The notes below the pieces were generated by a model. It searched no databases. It worked only from the letters and a program-made list of their open reading frames with translations, and was not told where the DNA came from. The translations under genes were made by a program, and so were the position numbers. DNA of 34,792 bases from a virus. Positions 17,481-25,852 of this stretch are shown here, in pieces (within the stretch, counting starts at the first letter, position 1; every line of letters begins with the position of its first letter). The stretch is from the IMG/VR virus record IMGVR_UViG_3300032241_001304, positions 1 through 34,792 of that record; one strand, 5' to 3'.

Positions 17481-20400
17481 ATGGCAAATACAACTACAAT
17501 AGTTCTTACAACTTCAAATAATGGCACTTCTTGGTTTGTTCCTGATGATTGGAACAACCAATATAATACAATCTATTTGTGGGGTGCAGGTGGTGGAGGC
17601 GCAGGTTCATTTGATGAAACTGTTTCAGGTTATCAACTTGAAGCCACAGGAGGTTCAGGTGGCGGCGGTGGCGGTTTTACAAAACTTCAAAATCTTAAAT
17701 TAGTACCTAAACAACAAGTCACTTTTACTGTTGGTGTTGGTGGTTATGCCGGAGCATCTATTGGTTATATTGGAGGAGGAAATGCCAATGGTGGTGATGG
17801 TGGTAATACACTATTCTTCTATTCAACGTATAAAGCCGGTGGTGGTCAAGGTGGTAGGTCTATTATTCCGGTCAATTATACAATTGGTGCTGCAAATAGT
17901 ACTCCAGGAGGGTTAGGAGGATATGGTGCATCTTATAGCGGAGGAAATGGAGGCGCTTCAGGATTAGCATTATTATTTGGTCATACAGGAGCCGGCGGTG
18001 GCGGAGGTGCAGCTGGCGCTTTAGGTCCTGGGGGTTATGGTGGTAACGGCAATACAGCATCAGGATTACAAGTAGGAGGCGGAGGAGGTGGCGCAAGTGG
18101 TGGTAGTAATGGTTACGATGCCGAGTCCGTAAAGGTCGGTGTTGGTGGTGTTGGCGGCACTTCAGGACCAAATACGATTAATATATTATACAGTTATTAT
18201 CCTGGAGGTTCAAATGGGACTTCAGGATTATATGGTAGTGGTGGTGCCGGCGGTGGTTTAGTTTATGGTGGCGGTATTGGAAGTTCTGATTTAGAGATTG
18301 CAAATACTTTTGGTTCTGGTTCAGGTGGTGGCGGAGGAGGTCTAACTGCAAATAGTGCCGGTTGGGGAGGATTCCCAGGAGGTGGCGGTGGTGGGGCAGC
18401 TTTCATTGATGCTTCAACAATAAACATTGCAGGTAATGGTGCTAATGGTCTTATCGTTATTCAATATGTTCCTGTTGTTTCACAAAACTCTTATGTATTT
18501 TCATCAACAACACCAAACACAATATGGACTGTTCCTGATGATTGGAATGCTACAGGAAGTAAAATAGAATTATTTGGTGGTGGAGGCGGAGGCACAGGCG
18601 TTATAGATTTACAAAACTCAACATCACCCGTATACTCATCACAAATTAAAGCTTCTAACGGTGGCGGTGGTGGAGGTTATTTACGAATAAACAATTTAAA
18701 TTTACTTCCAGGTCAAAATGTACAAATAACTATTGGTTCTGGTGGTCGAGGAGGAAACGGACTTTATATTTCTCCTACAGTTGGTTCGGTGTATACACAA
18801 TCAAATCTTTCTAGTAATGGTGCGGCTGGCGGCAATACAAGTATTCTTTTTAGAAAAACATTTGGTTATGAAGGTAACTCAGCGTTTACAGCAAGAGGCG
18901 CCAATTCTGCAAATATCTATGCGACAAATACAACAATAGGTTCAGTTTTTTCCATAACTGGTTCAGGTGGTAACTACGATTACTCACTTTCTTCTTCTTA
19001 TTCTGAAACTGCAACCATAACAGGAAATTTTGGCGGCAATGGTGGCGTAGGTTTATTGACCACAACTATTGGTTCAAATTGGATTGCTTTAGGTGGTAGT
19101 GGTGGAGGAGGTGCAGGTAACTTTTATGGCCAAGGAAGTAATGGTGCAAGTGCAACATTAGCTGCAAATGGTGCAATAGGTGGAGGTAGTGGTAATTTAG
19201 TACAAACACAAAATAGTTATAGTTTTGGTCCAGGTTCAGGAGGTAATGCCGACTCTCCAGGTTATAATGGTTTTGATATTGCATTTACAAGTGTAGGTGC
19301 AGGTGGAGGTGGTGGCGGCGCAAACGCATACACAAACACAGCAGGTTATGGTGGTTACGCAGGAGGTGGCGGTGGTGGTGCAGGGTCAAACGGAACATCA
19401 GGATTACCTGGGAATTTTTATGGTGCAAACGGGTCAAATGGATTAGTTGCAATCTCTTATACAAATACTCCTGCACCACAAATTATTACATTAACATCCG
19501 GCAATTCAATTATTTTACCAAATGATATGACTTCATATAATGAAATTCATTTGATTGGTGGTGGAGGTGGCGGTTCAGGTAATTTAACATATTACGGTCC
19601 AGCAAATACATATGTTTCATTAGCCAATTCAATTATTGGTTGGCAAATAATTAATACTACTGCTAATGCAGCTGCAAGAAATGAACTTGCTACAACATAC
19701 GGTCAATTTGGGTCTGCATTTCCAAGTAGTATTACGATACCTTGGGGTTGGACATATCCAACAAGTCAAACCGGTTCGGCTTCACGACAAACAGTATATC
19801 TTAATCAACAAGGAGCCGTAAGTCCTGGGTCAAACGTATCATCTTATACTTATGGTGCTTTTAGTAATGCATTTTTATTTGGTTCACAATATTATAGTAC
19901 AACAGGCAATCTATATTGGGCTAATTATACTTATTCTTCCGGTAAAGTTGCTAATTATGGAATATTTGGAACAACACCAAATAGAACATATGAAGTTTTA
20001 TGGCAACAAGTAAATGGTTATAATCAAACCAACTCAGGCCAATATTCCTTTCAAAATTTTTATGTTCGTTTTTTTGAAAATGATCCAAGTAGAGTTGAAT
20101 TTATAATACCTCTTGTATCACAATCGTTATCAGAGTGTTTAGGATGGTGGTTTGCAGGAACATCTCCTGCAACCGGAACAAATATTATTAGTGGTTCAGC
20201 AAGCAGTGAAAATTATGGTGCTGTTGCTAACAACACATCTTTTACATTAATAGGACTTAGAGATACACAGGCAAAAATTTGGACTAACGGTACCAATGAT
20301 GGACTAGGAATTGCAGGTGCAGGAGGCGGTGGTGGAGGTTATACAAGACTTTTTAATGTTCCTTTATTTCCTAATTCATTAATCAGTTACAACATTGGTA

Positions 20401-21362
20401 ATACTGGTGCAGGAGGATTATCTTATAATTTTGCAAATGGTTCAACTGTATCAATTACTGGAATTATTAGTGCTAATGGTTCACCTGGAGGTAATACAAC
20501 GTTTTTATCGAATACGTATTCTGCAAATGGTGGCGCAGGAGGAATACTTGCGGCTGCAAACGTAGGATTAAATGGTTCACCTCCTATTGTTGTAGCATAT
20601 TCTGGAGGTATAGGAGGAACAGGAAGTAACTCTAGTGGAGGCAATGGAAATACAAACCTTATTGTTTCATCAACATATGGAACAAAAATGCAAAGTTATT
20701 CGAATGTTTCACCGATAATTATGGGTGGCGGAGGCGGTGGTGGTGCAGGAGGACAAAATGGTCCAGGTGCAAATGGAGCACCAGGTTCTTACGCAAACGG
20801 TTCAAGTTACAACACAACTGTTGCATGGGGAACAAATTTTCCTAATGCAGTATATGGTGGAGGTGGTGGTGCAAGTTCTGGTGGCACAGCAGCAAATACA
20901 TTTAACGGAGGAAATAGTTACTTCGTATTAAATGGCGGAGGTGATGCAAACACAAGTGGAGGTTCTATTGTTGCAAATGCAATTAATGGAATTCAAGGAG
21001 GTGGTGGCGCCGGAGGTTGGCAAGGACCAGGAGGTTCGGGAAGTTATTATACTAGAGAAATTACTTTTGCTGGCGCTGGTTCTGGTTCAGGTGGAGGTGG
21101 TGCAGGTAATAACTTGGTTGGAACAATATATGCAGGCGGACCAGGAGGTACTTATGGTGGTGGCGGAGGAGGTAATGATTTAGTTGGATTACCTACGATA
21201 AGCAATACAGCAGGATATTTAACAACAGAAGGTTCGGGACTACAAGCAGCTAATGGCGCACAAGGAGTTATCATTATTAAATATTGGCAAACTCCACCAA
21301 ACACAATTAATCCCACAAATTTAACCACAGCTGGTGGTGCTGGAATGTTTATGTTATTTTAA
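17481..21362 (+). CDS. Glycine-rich tail fibre/adhesin protein (1293 aa)
   Basis: Three related modules each begin with a strand such as TVPDDWNATGSKIELFGGGG and continue into runs of poly-Gly and Gly-Gly-Ala: about residues 1-328, 330-660 and 668-1293. Such Gly-rich modules occur in phage adhesins and tail fibres, where poly-Gly helices can pack into a receptor-binding layer. That fold is inference here. The third module is split by a ~220-residue beta domain (residues ~712-935; IPWGWTYPT, GTTPNRTYEVLWQ, FFENDPSRVEF) homologous to one in the upstream 2143-aa fibre. The protein ends in a hydrophobic GGAGMFMLF tail. No good ribosome-binding site precedes ATG 17481; the leader (17457-17480) is AT-rich with a short palindrome. 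Translation may depend on coupling to the upstream fibre gene. Confidence 0.8.
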   Translation: MANTTTIVLTTSNNGTSWFVPDDWNNQYNTIYLWGAGGGGAGSFDETVSGYQLEATGGSGGGGGGFTKLQNLKLVPKQQVTFTVGVGGYAGASIGYIGGGNANGGDGGNTLFFYSTYKAGGGQGGRSIIPVNYTIGAANSTPGGLGGYGASYSGGNGGASGLALLFGHTGAGGGGGAAGALGPGGYGGNGNTASGLQVGGGGGGASGGSNGYDAESVKVGVGGVGGTSGPNTINILYSYYPGGSNGTSGLYGSGGAGGGLVYGGGIGSSDLEIANTFGSGSGGGGGGLTANSAGWGGFPGGGGGGAAFIDASTINIAGNGANGLIVIQYVPVVSQNSYVFSSTTPNTIWTVPDDWNATGSKIELFGGGGGGTGVIDLQNSTSPVYSSQIKASNGGGGGGYLRINNLNLLPGQNVQITIGSGGRGGNGLYISPTVGSVYTQSNLSSNGAAGGNTSILFRKTFGYEGNSAFTARGANSANIYATNTTIGSVFSITGSGGNYDYSLSSSYSETATITGNFGGNGGVGLLTTTIGSNWIALGGSGGGGAGNFYGQGSNGASATLAANGAIGGGSGNLVQTQNSYSFGPGSGGNADSPGYNGFDIAFTSVGAGGGGGGANAYTNTAGYGGYAGGGGGGAGSNGTSGLPGNFYGANGSNGLVAISYTNTPAPQIITLTSGNSIILPNDMTSYNEIHLIGGGGGGSGNLTYYGPANTYVSLANSIIGWQIINTTANAAARNELATTYGQFGSAFPSSITIPWGWTYPTSQTGSASRQTVYLNQQGAVSPGSNVSSYTYGAFSNAFLFGSQYYSTTGNLYWANYTYSSGKVANYGIFGTTPNRTYEVLWQQVNGYNQTNSGQYSFQNFYVRFFENDPSRVEFIIPLVSQSLSECLGWWFAGTSPATGTNIISGSASSENYGAVANNTSFTLIGLRDTQAKIWTNGTNDGLGIAGAGGGGGGYTRLFNVPLFPNSLISYNIGNTGAGGLSYNFANGSTVSITGIISANGSPGGNTTFLSNTYSANGGAGGILAAANVGLNGSPPIVVAYSGGIGGTGSNSSGGNGNTNLIVSSTYGTKMQSYSNVSPIIMGGGGGGGAGGQNGPGANGAPGSYANGSSYNTTVAWGTNFPNAVYGGGGGASSGGTAANTFNGGNSYFVLNGGGDANTSGGSIVANAINGIQGGGGAGGWQGPGGSGSYYTREITFAGAGSGSGGGGAGNNLVGTIYAGGPGGTYGGGGGGNDLVGLPTISNTAGYLTTEGSGLQAANGAQGVIIIKYWQTPPNTINPTNLTTAGGAGMFMLF

Positions 21363-21371
21363 AGGAATATT

Positions 21372-21947
21372 ATGAAAGGTGATTGGTGTTATTTTAATCA
21401 AAGTTTTACAAAAGAAGAATGTAAAAATATTTTAGATTTAGGTTTAAAAGTTGAACCGGAAAAAGAAGCTAGACTAGGTGTTAACGGTGACTATAAATCT
21501 GACGACTCCGTTCGTAGAAGTAAAATAAGATTTATCTATTCTAATTGGCCAGAATATGAATTTCTTTTTGATAAAATTTGGAAATTAGGTATTCAAGCAA
21601 ATCGTGAATGGTTTAATTTTCATATAACAAATTTATCTTTTATACAATTAGCAGAATATGATGCATCTTATCAAGGAGAATATAAAAGACACCAAGATGT
21701 TTTTTGGTTAAACGGCGACAATAAATATCACCGTAAGTTATCATGTATTATTCAATTAAGTGACCCCAATGATTATGAAGGAGGAAATTTCGAAATGTGG
21801 GTAAGTGAACAACCTAATAAAGTAGAAATTCGTAATCAAGGTTCAGTTATTTTTCTTCCATCTTTTGTAGAACATCAAGCTAATCCTGTAACTAAAGGAA
21901 CAAGATATAGTATTGCTGTTTGGTTTGAAGGACCAAAATGGGTATGA
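21372..21947 (+). CDS. 2-oxoglutarate/Fe(II)-dependent dioxygenase, prolyl 4-hydroxylase-like
   Basis: This 191-aa enzyme has the double-stranded beta-helix signature of the family. The iron-binding HxD is His107-Gln-Asp109 (KRHQDVF), the distal His is His168 (VEHQANPV), and the 2-oxoglutarate-binding Arg is Arg178 (GTRYSIAVW), ten residues on. YEGGNFEMW at 135-143 and the preceding CIIQLSDPNDY are typical core strands. Members couple oxidative decarboxylation of 2-oxoglutarate to hydroxylation of a substrate, often Pro, Asn, Asp or Lys in proteins. Size and motifs fit a soluble single-domain enzyme. The gene follows the Gly-rich fibre by 9 bases (AAAGGA ribosome-binding site) and overlaps the glycosyltransferase gene. 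Similar oxygenases are common in T4-like cyanophages, with uncertain substrates. A fibre-protein substrate is inferred from context. Confidence 0.88.
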   Translation: MKGDWCYFNQSFTKEECKNILDLGLKVEPEKEARLGVNGDYKSDDSVRRSKIRFIYSNWPEYEFLFDKIWKLGIQANREWFNFHITNLSFIQLAEYDASYQGEYKRHQDVFWLNGDNKYHRKLSCIIQLSDPNDYEGGNFEMWVSEQPNKVEIRNQGSVIFLPSFVEHQANPVTKGTRYSIAVWFEGPKWV

Positions 21948-23092
21948 GATTTCATATATTAGGGTTACCACACACAGTATCATCAAAAGAATTTAACGCT
22001 TGTGCTTATACACAAAAAGTAGTTAAATTTGCCAAAATGATGACCGCAAGAGGACATACTGTTATTCACTATGGCCATGAAGAATCCAATTTAGATTGTA
22101 CAGAACACGTTACAGTTTTATCATCAGATGATTGGAAAAAATCTTATGGTGACCATGATTGGCGAAAACATTTTTTTAAATTTAATACAAACGACCATGC
22201 ATACCAAACATTTTATAAAAACGCTATCGAGGAAGTCGGCAAAAGAAAACAGAAGAATGATTTTATATTACCTTTTTGGGGTTCTGGCGTTAGGCCTGTT
22301 TGTGACGCTCATGCTGATTTAATTTGTGTTGAACCAGGAATTGGTTATGCTGGTGGTCATTGGGCAAGATGGAAAATATTTGAGTCGTATGCTATCTATC
22401 ATGCATATTATGGTTTAGATTCTGTTGGTTCATGTAAACAAGATTGGTATGATGCAGTAATACCAAACTATTTTGACCCTGACGATTTTACTTATTCAGA
22501 AGAAAAAGATGATTATTTTTTATTTTTAGGTAGAGTTTATGAAGGTAAGGGTGTAAACATTGCTATTCAAGCAACAGAAAAAGTTGGTGCCAAATTAATT
22601 GTTGCTGGACAAAATAGTCTTAAAGATATGGGTTACACAGAAACCCCGCCTCATGTTACAGAAATTGGTTATGCGGATGTAGAAAAAAGAAAACAACTTA
22701 TGTCAAAAGCTAAAGGTGCGTTTATTGCATCTTTGTATACTGAACCTTTTGGTGGTGTTCAAATGGAATGTTTATTTTCTGGCACCCCAACTATTACCAC
22801 CGATTGGGGTTCTTTTGTAGAAAACAATATTCATGGAGTAACAGGATATAGATGTAAAACTTTTGAACAGTTTACTTGGGCAGTAAAAAATATTGATAAA
22901 ATTAAACCATCAAATTGTAGAGATTGGGCTATAAACAACTTTTCATTGGAAAAAGTTGCAATAATGTATGAAGAATACTTCCAATCGGTATTAAATGTTT
23001 ATAATGGCCAAGGATGGTATGAAGTTAATGATTCCAGACAAAATTTAGATTATATGAAGAAAGAATATCCTGGTATATTATTGAATAAATAG
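21938..23092 (+). CDS. Glycosyltransferase, GT4-like (GT-B fold)
   Basis: The 384-aa protein has an N-terminal half starting with a strand-loop RFHILGLPHTV and a helix with an ARGHTVIHYGH pattern. The C-terminal GT-B domain contains FLFLGRVYEGKGVNIAIQA near residue 188 and the nucleotide-sugar-binding EPFGGVQME (E-x7-E) near 268, followed by GTPTITTDWGSFVE. This is typical of family GT4 retaining transferases, which move a sugar from a nucleotide donor. Donor and acceptor cannot be read from sequence. The gene overlaps the dioxygenase by 10 bases at ATG 21938, with AAGGA 5 bases upstream; a second ATG at 21944 would give an ATGA overlap but an 11-base spacing. This overlap implies translational coupling of the two enzymes. 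Candidate acceptors are fibre proteins, host surface glycans or DNA; fibres are favoured by position. Confidence 0.87.
   Translation: MGMRFHILGLPHTVSSKEFNACAYTQKVVKFAKMMTARGHTVIHYGHEESNLDCTEHVTVLSSDDWKKSYGDHDWRKHFFKFNTNDHAYQTFYKNAIEEVGKRKQKNDFILPFWGSGVRPVCDAHADLICVEPGIGYAGGHWARWKIFESYAIYHAYYGLDSVGSCKQDWYDAVIPNYFDPDDFTYSEEKDDYFLFLGRVYEGKGVNIAIQATEKVGAKLIVAGQNSLKDMGYTETPPHVTEIGYADVEKRKQLMSKAKGAFIASLYTEPFGGVQMECLFSGTPTITTDWGSFVENNIHGVTGYRCKTFEQFTWAVKNIDKIKPSNCRDWAINNFSLEKVAIMYEEYFQSVLNVYNGQGWYEVNDSRQNLDYMKKEYPGILLNK
23084..23091 (+). promoter_or_regulatory. T4-type late promoter box AATAAATA before gp13
   Basis: Exact NATAAATA, overlapping the TAG stop of the glycosyltransferase gene and 19 bases before the gp13 ATG. 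It would start a transcript for the neck gene block. Confidence 0.65.
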
Positions 23093-23110
23093 TAAATAAA
23101 GGAGATTCTA

Positions 23111-23890
23111 ATGGCATCAATTCCAATTAACGGCAGGAACGATTTTAAAAATTATTGTAAAAAACGTTTAGGTTGGCCCGTCATTGACATTAATGTTGAT
23201 GATGACCAAGTAGAGGACCGTATAGATGATGCTTTGCAATATTGGCAAGATTATCACTTTGATGGGTTACAAAAAGTCTATTATATCAAAGCGTTATTAC
23301 AATCCGATATTAACCAAAGATACTTAGATTTAAGTAATTCTGAAGATGCTGATGGTAATCCTATGGAAATTGTTGGTATTACTCGTATATTTCCAGTCCA
23401 AGATTCACAGGCAAATGTCAATATGTTTGACCTTAGATATCAATTACGTTTAAATGAGTTGTACGACTTTACCTCCGCATCATACATCAACTATACATTA
23501 ACACAACAACATCTAAGGTCTCTAGAAATTATGTTCTCTGGAGAAGTTCCTATTCGTTTCCAAAGACACATGCAAAGATTATATATTGATTGGAATTGGG
23601 GCGACCAAGAAGCACCAATTGGTACAGTTGTTGTGGCAGAAGCTTATGCAGCTATTAATCCTGATGTATACAGTAAAGTTTGGAATGACCGTTGGTTGAA
23701 AGAATATGCTACCGCTTTAATTAAAAGAAGTTGGGGCAATAACATGAAAAAATTTGGCGGACTTCAATTACCTGGTGGTGTAACACTTAATGGTAAAGAA
23801 ACGTATGACGAAGCTGTAGAAGAAATTGAACGTTTAGAAAAAGAAATGGAAATGAATTACGGCGCTCCGCTAGAATTTTTCATGAACTAA
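23111..23890 (+). CDS. 13: Neck protein gp13-like (head completion)
   Basis: The 259-aa protein matches the gp13 neck family of T4-like phages. An N-terminal FKNYCKKRLGWPVIDINV is followed by an acidic VEDRIDDALQYWQDYHFDG, a central beta region, and a C-terminal KVWNDRWLKEYATALIKRSWGNNMKKFGG, ending in an acidic helix. gp13 closes the packaged head together with gp14 and forms the connector with the tail. T4 gp13 is somewhat longer (309 aa); the shorter length agrees with cyanophage-type versions. A GGAG ribosome-binding site precedes ATG 23111, and a late promoter box overlaps the upstream stop. gp14 follows after one base, as in T4 order. Confidence 0.9.
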   Translation: MASIPINGRNDFKNYCKKRLGWPVIDINVDDDQVEDRIDDALQYWQDYHFDGLQKVYYIKALLQSDINQRYLDLSNSEDADGNPMEIVGITRIFPVQDSQANVNMFDLRYQLRLNELYDFTSASYINYTLTQQHLRSLEIMFSGEVPIRFQRHMQRLYIDWNWGDQEAPIGTVVVAEAYAAINPDVYSKVWNDRWLKEYATALIKRSWGNNMKKFGGLQLPGGVTLNGKETYDEAVEEIERLEKEMEMNYGAPLEFFMN

Positions 23891-23891
23891 T

Positions 23892-24773
23892 ATGCCAGTT
23901 AATCACTATTTTAATAATTACGGTTCTTTACAAGAACAACGGGTCATCGAGGACTTAATTGTAGAATCAATTAAGATTATGGGTTTTGATGCCTATTATT
24001 TACCAAACAATAATGACCAAGCTCGTGATTTATTATTTGGTGAAGATCCAGTTAAAAAATTTCAAAATGCATTTCCTTTGGAAATGTATCTTTCTAACTC
24101 TTTGGAATATGCTGGTGAAAAAGAATTCTTTTCTAAGTTTGGTTTAGAAATTAAAAACAATGTTAATGTAATTGTTTCTAAAAGGTCCTTTTCACTAAGA
24201 GTACCACAAAATATTTTTACTAGACCCCGTGAAGGTGATTTAATTTATGTTCCTTTTTTAAATGGTACTGGTGAATTATATGAAATTAAATTTACAGACC
24301 AAACAAAAGACTTCTTCATGTTAGGAAGAAAAGTGCCTTACTTCTACGAATTACAATTAGAGAAGTTTAAGTATTCACAAGAATTAATATCTACTGGTAT
24401 TGCAGACATTGATGCTGTTGTGACAGATTCAGCATACACATTACACCTTAATACCGGCGGAGGTTCAGGAACATATGTCACAACAGAAATCGTATATCAA
24501 TCCTTGGACGGAACATATGCAAACGCAAATTGCTCTGCTATTGTTCAATCCTGGATTCCTTCTTCTAACACACTTTCTGTGTCCACTATTACCGGTGAGT
24601 TTATTGATGGTAGGACAATTATTGGAGGATTAAGTAATGCATGTTACACATTAACTACATTTGATCCATTAAATTCTCCTGCAAATAAAGAAAATTATGA
24701 CAATCAATACATTAATACACAAGGTAATGCTATTACAGATTATAGTCAAATAAATCCACTTGGTAGTATATAA
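23892..24773 (+). CDS. 14: Neck protein gp14-like with extra C-terminal domain
   Basis: Residues 1 to about 165 match gp14 neck proteins: NHYFNNYGSLQEQRVIEDLI, IMGFDAYYLPN, FEAGEK-like LEYAGEKEFFSKFG and RPREGDLIYVPF. gp14 acts with gp13 in head completion and head-tail joining. The protein has 293 residues against 256 in T4. The additional residues ~187-257 form a small beta domain (GTYVTTEIVYQS, then ITGEFIDGRTIIG, then NACYTLTTF) whose equivalent is seen at the C-terminus of the next gene, gp15. The gene starts one base after gp13 with no clear ribosome-binding site, so translation is probably coupled. It ends in a one-base TAATG overlap with gp15. Confidence 0.9.
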   Translation: MPVNHYFNNYGSLQEQRVIEDLIVESIKIMGFDAYYLPNNNDQARDLLFGEDPVKKFQNAFPLEMYLSNSLEYAGEKEFFSKFGLEIKNNVNVIVSKRSFSLRVPQNIFTRPREGDLIYVPFLNGTGELYEIKFTDQTKDFFMLGRKVPYFYELQLEKFKYSQELISTGIADIDAVVTDSAYTLHLNTGGGSGTYVTTEIVYQSLDGTYANANCSAIVQSWIPSSNTLSVSTITGEFIDGRTIIGGLSNACYTLTTFDPLNSPANKENYDNQYINTQGNAITDYSQINPLGSI

Positions 24774-25843
24774 TGTCCAATACAACATATAATCGAATAA
24801 TTAGAAAACTAGTGTTAGGATTTGGTAATCTATTTGATAGTATTACTTTGGTAAGATACAATCCGGACAATTCAGAATCAGAAAGATTTATTGTTCCATT
24901 AGAATATGCAACAAAAGAATTATACGTTAGGCGTTTAGAAGGTGATGCCAATTTAGATAAAAAAGTTCAAATCACTTTACCTCGTATGTCATATGAAATG
25001 AATGGATTATCTTATGATGCAAATAGAAAACAAAATACTTTAGGTCAAAATTTTACATCAACAACCAATGGTGTCGTTGGTCAATATAATCCAGTACCTT
25101 ATGATTTCGATTTTTCTTTATATCTTTATGTTAGAAATGTAGAAGATGGTACACAAATCATAGAACATATTTTACCTTATTTTACACCAGATTATACAGT
25201 AAGTTTAAATTTAATACCAGAATTAGGAATTAAAAAAGAAGTTCCAATTATTTTAAAGTCTACTTCTTACGAAGTTAACTATGAAGGACCTAGAGAATCA
25301 GATACTCGCATGATTATTTGGACTTTAAACTTTACAGTTAAAGCTTTTATATTTGGACAATCTTCATCTACAAGTTTAATTACAACATCAATTACAAACT
25401 TCTTAAATGAAATTAGTCCATCAGACACCGTAGTATTTAATATGTCATCATCTGGTACAGGAACATATAAAGAAGGTGAATTAGTATATCAAGGATACTC
25501 AGCAGGCACAGCAACAGCAACAGCTAAAGTAGTAAAATTGGTAAATAATGAAATACACTTAACCAATATTAGTGGAAATTTTTTATCAAATCAACCAATT
25601 ATTGGTTTAACAACAAATGCAAATTACACATTTACAAGTTATCAACTTATGCCAACAAATATTGCAACTATTGAAATAGAACCTAATCCTATTTCAGCTA
25701 ACGCTAATAGTTCTTATACATATACTACAAGCATATTCGAAACAACACCAGGTATAACACAACCAACATTCGAAGATTTGATGTTAGAATCTGGTACAGA
25801 AGATTTATCAACAGAATCCGGCAGCTTGGATTATTTAATTTAG
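24773..25843 (+). CDS. 15: Tail completion / sheath stabiliser gp15-like with extra C-terminal domain
   Basis: The N-terminal ~195 residues match gp15 of T4-like phages: YNRIIRKLVLGFGNLFDSIT, VPLEYATKELYVRR, ITLPRMSYEMNGLSYDANRK and a closing WTLNFTVKAFIFG strand. gp15 caps the tail tube and sheath and contacts the neck. At 356 residues it is clearly longer than T4 gp15 (272). Residues ~226-291 hold a beta domain (GTYKEGELVYQG, then NISGNFLSNQPIIG, then NANYTFTSY) matching the one in gp14, followed by a Ser/Thr/Glu-rich acidic tail. The start overlaps the gp14 stop by one base. A small fibre gene follows 9 bases downstream. Confidence 0.9.
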   Translation: MSNTTYNRIIRKLVLGFGNLFDSITLVRYNPDNSESERFIVPLEYATKELYVRRLEGDANLDKKVQITLPRMSYEMNGLSYDANRKQNTLGQNFTSTTNGVVGQYNPVPYDFDFSLYLYVRNVEDGTQIIEHILPYFTPDYTVSLNLIPELGIKKEVPIILKSTSYEVNYEGPRESDTRMIIWTLNFTVKAFIFGQSSSTSLITTSITNFLNEISPSDTVVFNMSSSGTGTYKEGELVYQGYSAGTATATAKVVKLVNNEIHLTNISGNFLSNQPIIGLTTNANYTFTSYQLMPTNIATIEIEPNPISANANSSYTYTTSIFETTPGITQPTFEDLMLESGTEDLSTESGSLDYLI

Positions 25844-25852
25844 AGGTTAAAA

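Noticed and set aside
17872-18171. Minus-strand frame rich in His, Arg and Leu opposite the Gly-rich gene
   Set aside because: It is an antisense reading of GGN codons; low-complexity composition, no start signals.
24749-24756. AATAAATC before gp15 as a late promoter box
   Set aside because: It has a mismatch in the last base and lies in coding sequence only 16 bases before the start; similar 7-of-8 matches occur by chance in this AT-rich sequence (for example near 8320 and 12680).
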